The notes: generated by a model from the sequence alone, not told the origin. A DNA stretch of 64,000 nucleotides from Gammaproteobacteria bacterium (GCA_026707045.1 JAPOXO010000101.1:1-64000), one strand, 5' to 3'. Positions 9,094 to 18,233 are shown, numbered from the stretch's first letter. Made by a program: numbers and translations.

Positions 9094-9112
9094 TGATATC
9101 AAATTGATATCA
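9094..9112. promoter_or_regulatory. palindromic operator upstream of vapBC
   Basis: TGATATCAA-A-TTGATATCA is a perfect inverted repeat around a single central base, placed 27-45 bases upstream of the vapB start. It is the expected target of the ribbon-helix-helix antitoxin and so a likely autoregulatory operator. A second small palindrome, AAAGCTTT at 9085-9092, sits between it and the gene. Binding is inferred. Confidence 0.7.
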
Positions 9113-9165
9113 CTACAAATGGCAATTCAGTATTCTTACACCAAATTCTATGGGAGGGGATAGTC

Positions 9166-11241
9166 CTAGTTGGCTATGTCGCTCAACAGCGATTCTTGGG
9201 CACTCAGCGATTCCTCGTCCGCACCATCGCACTCCAATGGAAGGTAGGTGCCGTCAGACTGTAGCAGCCATGCCTGGCAGTTGTCTTGTAGATAGTTGTC
9301 CAAACTTTGGTTTGCGATGCGGTCCGCAAGCTCGTTGTTTTCGATCGGATAGCAAGTTTCCACTCTTCGAAAGAAGTTGCGAGCCATCCAATCAGCGCTG
9401 GATAGGTACGTCACCGGATTTCCGCCGTTTACGAAACGAAAAATCCGAGCATGTTCCAAGAAGCGGCCAATTATGGAACGAACTTCAATGTTTTCCGACA
9501 CTCCCTCCACATCGGGACGCAACGAACACATGCCACGAACTATCAGCTGAACTTTGACACCTTCCCGCGATGCTCTGTACAAATCCTTAATGATCCCTGG
9601 TTCAACCAGCGAGTTCATTTTTGCGACTACTCCAGACGGACGACCGGCCTTCTGGTGCTCAATTTCACGTTGGATGTACTGTCGCATCGTGTCGTAAAGA
9701 GTAAAGGGAGACTGCAGCACTTTTTTTAGTTTTCCTGATTGACCTGTTGATGTCACCTGGCGAAAGAGCTGTTGTACGTCATCGCCAATATCGGGGTCGC
9801 ATGTCATCAGTCCATAGTCGGTGTACACTCGTGCAGTACCTGCATGGTAGTTGCCCGTGCCCAGGTGGACGTACCGCCTCAACCCATCTCGTTCCCGACG
9901 AATTACTAGAATCATCTTGGAGTGAGTCTTGAACCCAACGACGCCATACACAACCTGTGCACCTGCTTCCTGCAGTTCGGTTGCAAGTTCAATGTTGTCA
10001 GCTTCATCAAATCGGGCGCGCAACTCGATCACCACTAGCACTTCTTTGCCGCGCGAGGCCGCATCGATCAGTGCCTTAACGACAGCTGAGTCAGAGCCTG
10101 TTCGGTAAAGTGTTTGACGAATCGCCAGAACGTCTGGATCTCGGGCAGCCTGTCGCAAAAATTCAAGGACAGGAACAAATGACTCAAACGGATGATGCAA
10201 CAGTACATCGCCGTCTCGAATCACATCAAAAACGCTCGAAACTTGATTAAGCCGGTCGGGGATGCTCGGTGAAAAGTTCGAGAATTTCAAACTTGGCCTA
10301 TCCACTAAGTCCGGGATTCGGTTGAGGCGCATCAAATTAACCGGTCCATTGCAAAGATAGACATCAGCTTTGGTCAGTCCGAACTGAACACTCAGGAAAT
10401 CCCGTACTGGTTCTGGGCATGAATTGTCGATCTCCATGCGGACTTCGTCCCCAAACCGTCTACTTGGCAACTCACCCTCCAGAGCTCGTCGAAGATCCGT
10501 GATTTCCTCCTCGTCAACAAACAGATCGCTGTTGCGGGTGACTCGAAACTGATGGCATCCTGTGACTTCCATTCCTTGAAACAGATCGCCTACCCGCGCA
10601 TGAATGATGGAGCTTAGAAACACAAAATCGAAATCGTGTGTAGAGACATCCGGTGGCAACTGCACCACACGTGGCAAAGCTCGAGGAGCTTGAACCACTG
10701 CCATGTCACCCTTTCTTCCAAACGCATCTTGGCCATTAAGTGTGACGATGAAATTCAAGCTTTTGTTCAATACCCTGGGGAAGGGGTGAGCCGGGTCAAG
10801 CCCCATGGGACTAAGAATTGGAGCGAGTTCTTCTTTGAAATACTCATCTACCCAATTCCGTTGTTCGTCGTTCCACTCCTCACGACGAAGAAAGTAGATA
10901 CCTTCAGCCCGCAGTGAGGGCCAGAGCATGTCGTTCAGAACTACGTACTGTTCGTTGACAATCTCGTGGGTTACAACTGAAATCTGTGCTAGCTGGTCTT
11001 CCGGCGTCATGTTGTCAGGACCACGTTGGCCTGAGCCGAATTCCACTTGTTGCTTTAGGCCAGCTACACGAATCTCAAAGAATTCATCTAAATTAGAACT
11101 TGCTATGCATAAGTAGCGCAACCTCTCCAATAGGGGGTAAGAACCCCTCTTCGCCTGAGCCAATACGCGACGATTGAATTCGAGAAGCGAAAGTTCGCGA
11201 TTGATGTAGAGTGAGGGATCGGAGAGGTCTCTGGAATCCAT
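9166..11241 (-). CDS. ppk1: polyphosphate kinase 1
   Basis: The 691-residue protein matches Ppk1 in length and domain order. Ppk1 reversibly transfers the gamma-phosphate of ATP to growing polyphosphate chains. The N-terminal domain starts YINRELSLLEFNRRVLAQA and continues SSNLDEFFEIRVAGL. The central part carries LLHHPFESFVPVLEFLRQAA. The catalytic region contains the histidine segment YVHLGTGNYHAGTARVY, which is phosphorylated in the reaction cycle. The C-terminal domain carries EHARIFRFVNGGNP. It is transcribed divergently from cmoA with about 30 bases between the likely starts. No exopolyphosphatase gene is adjacent. Confidence 0.97.
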   Translation of the reverse strand: MDSRDLSDPSLYINRELSLLEFNRRVLAQAKRGSYPLLERLRYLCIASSNLDEFFEIRVAGLKQQVEFGSGQRGPDNMTPEDQLAQISVVTHEIVNEQYVVLNDMLWPSLRAEGIYFLRREEWNDEQRNWVDEYFKEELAPILSPMGLDPAHPFPRVLNKSLNFIVTLNGQDAFGRKGDMAVVQAPRALPRVVQLPPDVSTHDFDFVFLSSIIHARVGDLFQGMEVTGCHQFRVTRNSDLFVDEEEITDLRRALEGELPSRRFGDEVRMEIDNSCPEPVRDFLSVQFGLTKADVYLCNGPVNLMRLNRIPDLVDRPSLKFSNFSPSIPDRLNQVSSVFDVIRDGDVLLHHPFESFVPVLEFLRQAARDPDVLAIRQTLYRTGSDSAVVKALIDAASRGKEVLVVIELRARFDEADNIELATELQEAGAQVVYGVVGFKTHSKMILVIRRERDGLRRYVHLGTGNYHAGTARVYTDYGLMTCDPDIGDDVQQLFRQVTSTGQSGKLKKVLQSPFTLYDTMRQYIQREIEHQKAGRPSGVVAKMNSLVEPGIIKDLYRASREGVKVQLIVRGMCSLRPDVEGVSENIEVRSIIGRFLEHARIFRFVNGGNPVTYLSSADWMARNFFRRVETCYPIENNELADRIANQSLDNYLQDNCQAWLLQSDGTYLPLECDGADEESLSAQESLLSDIAN

Positions 11242-11274
11242 CGGAAATTAGTGGCACTTTGCTACTATCGTACC

Positions 11275-11994
11275 ATGTCGAAATTGACCGAGGATGAACG
11301 TCGAGACCGGATTTATCGCTCCAAACGGACTAGAGTCGAAAAGTTTGAGTTCAATGAGCAGGTTGTCTCGGTATTTCCTGACATGGTCAGAAGATCGATT
11401 CCTGGCTATGACACGATCATCCAGCTAACGGGCGTACTTGCAGCCCAACACCTTGTCGAAGGTGCACTTTGCTACGATTTGGGTTGTTCCCTAGGGGCCG
11501 CTACGATCTCGGTCTTGAAGAACGTCGGCACACTGGATATATCAATTGAGGCAGTTGATTCTTCCGCACCAATGATTGAAGCTGCTCGCGCAATTGTCAC
11601 GGACCCGAGAGTGAGATTTCACATTGAGGACATTCGCAGAGTCAAATTCAAACCTTCGTCCGTAGTAATCATGAGCTTTGTATTGCAGTTCTTGCCGCCG
11701 GAAGACAGGCTTGACTTCCTGACTACTGTACGCAAATCTATGAATCCCGGCGGTTTGCTTGTCCTGTCTGAGAAGATAGAGTCCTTTCAGGAATTCGATA
11801 GGTTACATACCGAATTCAAGAAAGCCAACAACTATAGTGAACTCGAAATTTCTCAAAAGCGGCAAGCCTTAGAGCGGGTAATGCAAATCGACTCGGAACA
11901 CACCCACTTCAATCGTCTGTCTCAGGCGGGCTTCCGGCAACCACGGAGGTGGTTTCATTGCTTGAACTGGAACTCGTTCATCGCGAATGCATGA
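11275..11994 (+). CDS. cmoA: carboxy-S-adenosyl-L-methionine synthase
   Basis: CmoA converts SAM and prephenate to carboxy-SAM, the donor for the cmo5U modification at tRNA position 34. The protein shows VVSVFPDMVRRSIPGYDTII and the SAM-binding motif YDLGCSLGAAT, both hallmarks of CmoA, then FVLQFLPPEDR. The ATG at 11275 gives an N-terminus of normal length. A GTG at 11251 would add eight residues and crowd the divergent ppk1 start. The stop overlaps the cmoB start as ATGA, so the two enzymes of one pathway are translationally coupled. Confidence 0.95.
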   Translation: MSKLTEDERRDRIYRSKRTRVEKFEFNEQVVSVFPDMVRRSIPGYDTIIQLTGVLAAQHLVEGALCYDLGCSLGAATISVLKNVGTLDISIEAVDSSAPMIEAARAIVTDPRVRFHIEDIRRVKFKPSSVVIMSFVLQFLPPEDRLDFLTTVRKSMNPGGLLVLSEKIESFQEFDRLHTEFKKANNYSELEISQKRQALERVMQIDSEHTHFNRLSQAGFRQPRRWFHCLNWNSFIANA

Positions 11995-12905
11995 GCTTTA
12001 GCCAGCAGCTGCAAGACACCTGGAAGCAAGTTGGGTTTGCTACCCCTCTCGAACAGATCAAACACGGAGATTTGCAGAAGTGGCTTGGTGCGCTAACTCA
12101 GCTTCCGAACCTGTCGAGTGTTCATACGGTAATTGGTGAATCGATTCGAATCAATTCGTGCAACCTTTCACCAGCCCAACGTGATGCGCTCTCAAATGCC
12201 GTGAATGCACTGATTCCCTGGCGAAAAGGACCTTTCTCGTTATTCGGGCTTGAGATCGAAGCAGAGTGGCGATCCGACCTCAAATGGCGGAGAGTCTTCG
12301 GCCATTTAGATTTGAACTCAAAATCAGTTCTCGACGTAGGGTCCGGAAACGGCTACTTTGGCTATCGCATGCTTCAAGCTGGAGCAAAATCGGTCACAGG
12401 CTTAGATTCGACGTTGTTGCCAGTTATGCAGGCGGCAATGGTTAACCACTTCGCAAGGCTTCCCAATGTCGTCGTGCCAGTTCGATACGGGATGGAAGAC
12501 TGGAGAACGACGTACGATGTCGTCTTTTCCATGGGTGTCATCTACCACCAAAAGGACCAAGTAGTGCATCTTTCGCACCTTTACGACTCTTTGCACGAAG
12601 GGGGTTTGGTTGTTTTGGAAACGATTGTTGCCGACCAACCGTTTTGTCCGAAAGGGAGGTACGCCGGAATGCGCAATGTTCGATTCATTCCAAGTCTGAA
12701 ATCGATTTCAGACGCAATGGATGTTGCGGGATTCTCTCAAATTCGGATTGTTGACATTAGTACGACGACCAGCGCTGAGCAGAGGTCTACAAAATACATG
12801 CCTTTCAGGTCTTTGAAGGATGTTTTGTCCGAGTCCGACACTGAAGTCACGATCGAAGGCTATCCAGCACCCAAGAGGGCGATGATTCTGGCAGAAAAAA
12901 ACTAG
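11991..12905 (+). CDS. cmoB: tRNA U34 carboxymethyltransferase
   Basis: CmoB uses carboxy-SAM to carboxymethylate 5-hydroxyuridine at tRNA position 34, giving cmo5U. Diagnostic segments are ALIPWRKGPFSLFGLEIEAE, the SAM motif VLDVGSGNGYFGYRML, and FSMGVIYHQKDQ. The gene is of normal size at 304 residues from ATG 11991, which overlaps the cmoA stop by 4 bases. A GTG at 11949 would extend the protein 14 residues into cmoA and is less likely. The paired cmoA makes the function secure. Confidence 0.95.
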   Translation: MSFSQQLQDTWKQVGFATPLEQIKHGDLQKWLGALTQLPNLSSVHTVIGESIRINSCNLSPAQRDALSNAVNALIPWRKGPFSLFGLEIEAEWRSDLKWRRVFGHLDLNSKSVLDVGSGNGYFGYRMLQAGAKSVTGLDSTLLPVMQAAMVNHFARLPNVVVPVRYGMEDWRTTYDVVFSMGVIYHQKDQVVHLSHLYDSLHEGGLVVLETIVADQPFCPKGRYAGMRNVRFIPSLKSISDAMDVAGFSQIRIVDISTTTSAEQRSTKYMPFRSLKDVLSESDTEVTIEGYPAPKRAMILAEKN

Positions 12906-13051
12906 GTTTCTGCATTTGTGTCTTTGCATGTATGTCAAGAATTTGGAGTCTTGCACAGAGAGGTTTGTCGTTCCAAATTCGATAAGCAAGCATCATCTCC
13001 GAATCTACGCATAATTGAGTCTCACATCTTCAGTCGAGACTGATCCGACCT

Positions 13052-13441
13052 ATGGCCAACCCATTTGGATTGTCTTACTTTCGCTATAGGCGTAGACATG
13101 CGCGAATACTTGAAATCTACGAGATATTTTTGGATTCGCCCAAACGGCTGTTGCACCCGATCGAAATTTCCAGGCAATGCGGACTGCACATGCTTGATGT
13201 CATCGACACCTTGGACCGGGCTCCTGAAATTTTTCTACGCGTTCCGTCCGGGAGCCAGAGCACCACGAAGTACGGATTGAGACCCTCTGTTGCGGTACAG
13301 GATCATGCTGAGGTCTCAGAGTTCATTCGAAAACGCGTTCATTACGAAACTCTGTTTTTCTATGGGATCATAATTGTTGTCGTTAACGCGGTAATTGTTG
13401 TGGGACTTTCCCTTATTCCATATGTGTCAACTCTATTCTGA
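13052..13441 (+). CDS. small protein with C-terminal membrane segment
   Basis: This 129-residue protein is of unknown family. The first 95 residues or so are soluble, rich in Arg and His, and include a helical stretch HPIEISRQCGLHMLDVIDTL that could be a winged-helix-like fold. A single strongly hydrophobic segment, about residues 102-125, ends the protein, suggesting a tail-anchored inner-membrane protein. It stands 146 bases after cmoB on the same strand and is followed by a hairpin-forming inverted repeat. Confidence 0.65.
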   Translation: MANPFGLSYFRYRRRHARILEIYEIFLDSPKRLLHPIEISRQCGLHMLDVIDTLDRAPEIFLRVPSGSQSTTKYGLRPSVAVQDHAEVSEFIRKRVHYETLFFYGIIIVVVNAVIVVGLSLIPYVSTLF

Positions 13442-13466
13442 CTTTGCTAGGGTGCAAGTCAGAGTA

Positions 13467-13487
13467 AAATGCGAATGAGTCGCATTT
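13467..13487. repeat. inverted repeat with hairpin potential
   Basis: AAATGCGA, five bases, then TCGCATTT form a perfect 8-base stem. It lies between the small membrane protein gene and the helix-hairpin-helix gene. It could be a weak terminator or a regulator site. No long T-run follows, so neither role is established. Confidence 0.5.
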
Positions 13488-13531
13488 GCAACAAAATCAA
13501 TGCGTCAGATCTCGTGTAGGAGGGGGTGGCA

Positions 13532-14161
13532 ATGAAAATCTGGAAATTCTCTACGGCAATTTTGTGCTTGGTGTGTGCAGGAACTGTTGTAACTCAAGCG
13601 GGGAATCGGGGTGATCTTCTCGATCCTAATCTAGTGGAGAGGGATGTCCTCGAGAGTTTGCCAGAGTTGAATGAGGAAATTGCTGAAGCTATTGTCGAGG
13701 GTCGTCCGTACCTGTCAGCGGCGCAATTGGATAAAGTGCTTGGCGAGTTTCTTGACAGGCAACAACGAGAAACCGTATATGCGCGGCTGTTTCGGCAAAT
13801 AAACCTAAATGATGCCAGTCGGAGCGAAATCATGGTAATTCCGGGCATGGACAGTCGCATGGCACACGAGTTCGAGGAATATAGACCTTACACGACTCTC
13901 GAGCAATTCCGTCGTGAGATTGGCAAGTATGTCGACGAGGATGAGGTCGCGCGGTTGGAGCGGTATGTATTCATTCCAATGAACCTGAACAAGGCGTCGA
14001 GCGACGACTTCAAGACGATTCCGGGCATGACCAGTCGAATGGTGCACGAATTCGAGGAATACCGACCTTACAAATCAATTGAGCAGTTTCGGCGCGAGAT
14101 CGGCAAGTATGTCGATGAGGAAGAAGTGGCTCGACTCGAGAGCTATATAACTCTCGAGTAA
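13532..14161 (+). CDS. exported helix-hairpin-helix repeat protein
   Basis: An N-terminal signal peptide (KIWKFSTAILCLVCAGTVV) precedes a mature part built from helix-hairpin-helix units of the ComEA type. The first unit is degenerate. The last two are near-identical 60-residue units, each with NLN, IPGM and SRM-HEFEEYRPY. HhH units usually bind DNA backbone, and exported versions such as ComEA take part in DNA uptake, but no other competence gene is near. A clear AGGAGG at 13518-13523 stands 8 bases before ATG 13532. The GTG at 13526 is only 2 bases from it, so ATG is preferred. Fold and export are visible; DNA binding is inferred. Confidence 0.8.
   Translation: MKIWKFSTAILCLVCAGTVVTQAGNRGDLLDPNLVERDVLESLPELNEEIAEAIVEGRPYLSAAQLDKVLGEFLDRQQRETVYARLFRQINLNDASRSEIMVIPGMDSRMAHEFEEYRPYTTLEQFRREIGKYVDEDEVARLERYVFIPMNLNKASSDDFKTIPGMTSRMVHEFEEYRPYKSIEQFRREIGKYVDEEEVARLESYITLE
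13799..14158 (+). repeat. tandem duplication of a 60-codon helix-hairpin-helix unit
   Basis: Positions 13799-13978 and 13979-14158 are two units of exactly 180 bases encoding closely similar 60-residue modules. Both contain QFRREIGKYVDE and end near the protein C-terminus. The exact codon length and high similarity suggest fairly recent in-frame duplication. Confidence 0.85.
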
Positions 14162-14191
14162 TCGCCCGCCAGACGCACTGAAAATCCAACA

Positions 14192-14764
14192 ATGTTGGCT
14201 GCGTCTCGTTGGATTTTGTGGGTGGTTCTTGCCTGTCCCCTAGCAATTCAAACCTGGCGGTATCTGGTCGAGATCATTTACTACGGGGAGTACCTCCACT
14301 GGACTGGAGAGCAGTCGGCACGACTGCTAATTGTCACTTTGGCGATCACACCTGCTCGCCGTTTGTTTCCAAAAATTCGTGCACTGAGATGGTTTGTGGC
14401 GCGACGACGCGATCTCGGAATCGCCACCTTCCTGTATGCCGCCATGCACACACTTGCCTACCTCGTGAAAAAGTCGAACTTCAAAGTGATCTTGTCAGAG
14501 GCGAGCGAGATCGGCGTACTGTTAGGGTGGCTTGCATTCGTAGTGATATTGCTTCTTGCCGCCACGAGCAACGACTATTCAGTTCGCAGACTTGGTCCTC
14601 ATTGGAAGACACTGCATCGCTACGTATACGGAGCCGCACTTCTCACATTCCTCCACTGGATTCTGACTGCTTTCGACCCCACAGCCGGCTTCATACATCT
14701 TGGCGTGTTGATCGTATTACTTGCTCTACGTGCTTGGCCAGCTTCAGCGCAAGTTCGCCATTGA
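14192..14764 (+). CDS. msrQ: MsrQ/YedZ-like haem-binding membrane protein
   Basis: The 190-residue integral membrane protein has about five or six hydrophobic segments and belongs to the ferric reductase-like transmembrane family. MsrQ is the b-type haem subunit that passes electrons from the quinone pool to the periplasmic molybdoenzyme MsrP, which repairs methionine sulfoxide. Haem-ligand-type histidines occur in YAAMHTLAYL and FLHWILTAF, with LHRYVYGAALL between them. TPARRLFPKIRALRW after the second helix is typical. No msrP is adjacent, so the partner is elsewhere or different. It starts 30 bases after the helix-hairpin-helix gene. Confidence 0.75.
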   Translation: MLAASRWILWVVLACPLAIQTWRYLVEIIYYGEYLHWTGEQSARLLIVTLAITPARRLFPKIRALRWFVARRRDLGIATFLYAAMHTLAYLVKKSNFKVILSEASEIGVLLGWLAFVVILLLAATSNDYSVRRLGPHWKTLHRYVYGAALLTFLHWILTAFDPTAGFIHLGVLIVLLALRAWPASAQVRH

Positions 14765-14977
14765 CCATAAGGCCAACACCTCAAATTACCGCTTGCTGAT
14801 TTGGTGTGGCAAGAGGGCTTGGGCTGGAATAACAAATGGAAGAGAGTCACTTGCCGGCGTATACTTTCCATAGCAAAAATCCTAATGCAACTATAGGTTG
14901 TTTGCTGTTCCAACCTACATCGGTTCCGCCATGACCGATGCCTCGCTGACGCTAGATCATAGGAGTCAAGGACAATC

Positions 14978-16093
14978 TTGCCGGAGACAATTACAACTAA
15001 AGAGCGCCAGTTCCTTAAGACGGTTGAAGATCTCTGCGACGAGATCAGAAGTGTCATAGATACTGGAATGGATTCTCGGACTCAGTCGTTGCAGGTTCGC
15101 GAACTCTCTCAAAAAGCTGGAATCTGGTCGTTCCATCATCCTCCCGATCTTGGCGGTAGACCTCAACCTTGTTTAGTCGAATTGGTCTTGCTACACGAAT
15201 CCTTGGGATCTCGAAATTGGACGCGACTACCTGGCCTGCTCGGCCCGAGTCCAGGATTGTTGGCCAATGTAGAAGAACCACTTAGGTCCAACTATTTAAA
15301 ACCTCTGCTTTCCGGGGAAAAACAAGCTGCGTTCGGTTTCACTGAGCCGGAAGATGTCAGCCAACCTACTCATGGGACGATTGAAGGACAGAATATTCGA
15401 ATAAATGGCCAGAAGTCATATGTAACAGGTGGAGCAACGGCGGATTTCATAAACACATTGGTTGAAATTGACGGGTACGGTCCTAGCATGGTCGTCATCG
15501 ATAGAGCCACGAAAGGCGTTGTCTTACAGGAATCATTTGGGTCCTCGGATGGAAGCAGCCATGTGTACATCACCTTTCAAGACGTTTGCGTTCCGCTTGC
15601 TAATGTAGTCGGTACACCAGGACGAGGCTTGCCAACTGCTTTGGACCAGATTACTAATACTCGAATGGTGCTCGCTGCGCAGAGTTGTGGGTTGGCCCAG
15701 TGGGTTATCGACTTTGCAGCAAAGCACGTCCAAGCTCCGCATCGAAGCGGAACTCCGCTAGCGGCTCGCGAAGGTGTTCGATTGCGTTTTTCGGACATGC
15801 GAATCAAAGGCTACGCGATGCGCAGCAGCGTCTATCGAACTGCCCGATTGGGAGACCTGGGCGAAAATGTGATCAACGAGGTAATCGCCTGCAAGGTGTT
15901 CACGACCGAGGGGATCGGAGAAATCGTCGACACAGCAATTCAGTTGGTAGGAGGAAACGCTCTAAGAACCAACCATCCTCTCAACGATACACAACAACTA
16001 GTTCGTGCGTGGCGGCTTGCGGAGGGAGCAAGCGATGTATTGCGTCTCAACCTTGCGCGAGGATTCTTCGACCTAGGCAAGGGAAGACTCTAG
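14978..16093 (+). CDS. acyl-CoA dehydrogenase family protein
   Basis: The 371-residue protein has the three-domain layout of FAD-dependent acyl-CoA dehydrogenases, which oxidise an acyl-CoA to the 2-enoyl-CoA. The middle beta domain shows FGFTEPEDVSQPTHGT and INGQKSYVTGGATADF. The C-terminal helical domain ends in WRLAEGASDVLRLNLARGF, where the Glu of AEGAS occupies the usual catalytic-base position. The start is a TTG at 14978 preceded by AGGAG. No other beta-oxidation gene is adjacent, so chain length and pathway are unknown. It converges with the Smr gene only 6 bases away. Confidence 0.9.
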   Translation: MPETITTKERQFLKTVEDLCDEIRSVIDTGMDSRTQSLQVRELSQKAGIWSFHHPPDLGGRPQPCLVELVLLHESLGSRNWTRLPGLLGPSPGLLANVEEPLRSNYLKPLLSGEKQAAFGFTEPEDVSQPTHGTIEGQNIRINGQKSYVTGGATADFINTLVEIDGYGPSMVVIDRATKGVVLQESFGSSDGSSHVYITFQDVCVPLANVVGTPGRGLPTALDQITNTRMVLAAQSCGLAQWVIDFAAKHVQAPHRSGTPLAAREGVRLRFSDMRIKGYAMRSSVYRTARLGDLGENVINEVIACKVFTTEGIGEIVDTAIQLVGGNALRTNHPLNDTQQLVRAWRLAEGASDVLRLNLARGFFDLGKGRL

Positions 16094-16099
16094 GTTCTT

Positions 16100-16687
16100 C
16101 TATCCTCCGAATCGCTCGCGATTGTCCTGCTTGGCTTTGTGACCTTTGCGAATCTTTACGAGAACAGCACCTGTTCCTCCCAAATGGCGGGGTGCCGTCG
16201 TATATGCAATGACATCTCGATGCTGTGCGAGCCAGTGAACAACGTGACTCTTCAGTTGCGCGGGAGGATTACCTTTCCGACCGCGACCATGCAGAATTCT
16301 CACGCAACGGTGGTCTTGATCGATGCTCTGGTCGACCAGAGCCGCTACTAGACTTCTAGCCCTTCGTATGTCAACTTTGTGCAAATCCAAGGATCTTTGG
16401 ATGGGATACTTGCCCTCTTGAAATGCTGAAAACACCTTCGGCTGCACTCCGTCCAACTTCCATTCCACAAAGTCGTCGGGTAACAGCAATTTGACATTCA
16501 AGTCGCTCAAATCTTCCAAATTGTTCGGCTGTACCGACAAGCCTTGCGCATTTGCGCGATGTTTGGAACGATTGAACTTCGTTTCCGGTCGATAGGCGAC
16601 ACGAGGTGGACCCGACTTAAGTGGTTGCACTCCGTGCATCTGGTCTTCAAAAGAAGAGACGTTTTTGCGTTTCATACCAGAAATCAA
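16100..16687 (-). CDS. Smr-domain protein (SmrA/YdaL-like)
   Basis: The 195-residue protein carries a C-terminal Smr domain, with RSLDLHKVDIRRARSL, the HGRGRKGNP nucleotide-binding and cleavage motif, VHWLAQHRDVIAYT and GGTGAVLVKI. Smr proteins are nucleases. In bacteria they include MutS2-linked domains and stand-alone SmrA/SmrB, the latter cleaving mRNA at collided ribosomes. The stand-alone architecture with a basic, low-complexity N-terminus fits SmrA/YdaL. The exact substrate cannot be decided. Confidence 0.88.
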   Translation of the reverse strand: MISGMKRKNVSSFEDQMHGVQPLKSGPPRVAYRPETKFNRSKHRANAQGLSVQPNNLEDLSDLNVKLLLPDDFVEWKLDGVQPKVFSAFQEGKYPIQRSLDLHKVDIRRARSLVAALVDQSIDQDHRCVRILHGRGRKGNPPAQLKSHVVHWLAQHRDVIAYTTAPRHLGGTGAVLVKIRKGHKAKQDNRERFGG

Positions 16688-17063
16688 TCCACAGAAACTA
16701 AGAAAAACCGTTTAAAATCAATTGGATACAAGAGTTTCTCTGAGATCCAAGAGAAAGGACTGACCTCAACTACGGAGTGGCCCACATTCGTCAACAGATT
16801 GTATCACTCGTTCCTCAAGCTAGTCCGTATTACTCTCATCCACATTGAAGAGGGTACGAGAATTGCATACCGTTCATATCGGTGCGAAGCAAGACTTAAC
16901 GAATATGTGGTACTTTGATCGAATTGGTAAAATCGCTAACGCAGTCGACGCGAATTGCACGAATTCGCTCCCTCCTTTCCGCCCAGAATCTCGCGAACCA
17001 GCTCAACTCAATCCACCAAAACGAGCCAGTTAATGATCTTTCAGTTCTCTTAGGTCCCTGAAG
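16688..17063. other. intergenic region between divergent smr and RND genes
   Basis: This 376-base gap should hold the promoters of the Smr gene (minus) and of the first RND efflux pair (plus). I see no strong promoter match, operator palindrome or extra gene. The open frames that cross it are shadows. Confidence 0.5.
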
Positions 17064-18233
17064 ATGAAGAGCTTTTTTCGCGTAGCGTTCATGATTGTCC
17101 TTCCGTTGCTGGTAGTCGGAAGCGGAATTTATGGATTCATTTGGTTGAGCTCGCAGAAACCTGAATTTACTCCGTCATCCGTTGAGCCTCCTGCATTCCT
17201 GGTAGGTGTTGAAACTGCCATGCGAGAACCGGTGACATTTGAGATCATGTCGCAAGGAACAGCATCACCACGGATCTCAACAACATTGATATCGGAAGTC
17301 AGCGGACAGATCACAAACGTCACTTCCTCATTCGAGACTGGCGGCTTTTTCTCGGAGGGAGAGGAGTTACTAAACGTCGATCCGCGAAACTATGAGACCG
17401 TTCTGGCTCGTGCAGAACTCAATTTGGCTCGTGCCAAGACTCGACTCGAAACGGAAACAGCGCTTACCGGCAAAGCGTTAGATGACTGGAGACTAATGCA
17501 GGAGCTTGATGAGTCGAAGGTCGAGATTTCAGACATCGCCCTACGAAAGCCTCAACTTGAAGAGGTGCTTGCCGAGTACAGGGCTGCCGAAGCCGAGTTG
17601 AAGAAAGCCAATGACGATTTGGAACGAACAACCATACGAGCACCATACGACGGAATGATTCTGCAAAAACTGACCGATGTAGGACAGTTCGTAAACACAG
17701 GTTTTCAATTGGCTCGCATAGTTGCCATCGACTACGCGGAAGTCCGGCTGCCAATCGTACTCAACGATTTGCAGTTCGTTCAACTTCCTCAAGGAACCAA
17801 CAGTGAACCCGTACCCGTGACGTTGTCAGCGGATATTGGAGGGCAAACGATCAAGTGGGACGCACAGGTAGTACGAACGGAAGGAATCATCGACGAACAA
17901 AGCCGTGTAATACATGCTGTAGCACAGGTCGCGGATCCATACGCCAAGGCAGATAATGGGCAAAACGTTTTAAGGTTCGGAACATTCGTCCACGCCAGAA
18001 TTCAAGGAAACGATGGTGGAGACTTGTTCGTGATTCCGCGACACGCGGTGCGGAACGGCACGACAATGTGGATCGTCATGGAAGATAATACGATTCAACC
18101 TCGAGAAGTTTCTGTCGTGCGTTCTGACGAGGAGTTCTCATATATCGCTAACGGCATAAACGATGGCGATGTTTACTGTGTTACGCCAATTGATCGACCG
18201 CTTCCCGGGATGAGGGTGCGTTTTGATGGATGA
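17064..18233 (+). CDS. RND efflux periplasmic adaptor subunit (system 1)
   Basis: This 389-residue membrane fusion protein of the HlyD/AcrA type has an N-terminal hydrophobic segment at about residues 7-30. A lipoyl-like half-motif follows (ISEVSGQITNVTSSFETGGF), then a coiled-coil hairpin at about residues 110-180, the second lipoyl half (RAPYDGMILQKLTDVGQFV) and a beta-barrel. Such adaptors bridge an inner-membrane RND pump and an outer-membrane channel. The permease gene begins inside its 3' end (8-base overlap), so the two are co-translated. No outer-membrane factor gene is adjacent. Confidence 0.93.
   Translation: MKSFFRVAFMIVLPLLVVGSGIYGFIWLSSQKPEFTPSSVEPPAFLVGVETAMREPVTFEIMSQGTASPRISTTLISEVSGQITNVTSSFETGGFFSEGEELLNVDPRNYETVLARAELNLARAKTRLETETALTGKALDDWRLMQELDESKVEISDIALRKPQLEEVLAEYRAAEAELKKANDDLERTTIRAPYDGMILQKLTDVGQFVNTGFQLARIVAIDYAEVRLPIVLNDLQFVQLPQGTNSEPVPVTLSADIGGQTIKWDAQVVRTEGIIDEQSRVIHAVAQVADPYAKADNGQNVLRFGTFVHARIQGNDGGDLFVIPRHAVRNGTTMWIVMEDNTIQPREVSVVRSDEEFSYIANGINDGDVYCVTPIDRPLPGMRVRFDG

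Noticed and set aside
16544..16918. Plus-strand open frame of 124 codons over the Smr gene start
   Set aside because: Half of it is antisense to the clear Smr coding region, and the product shows no protein-like pattern or ribosome binding site.
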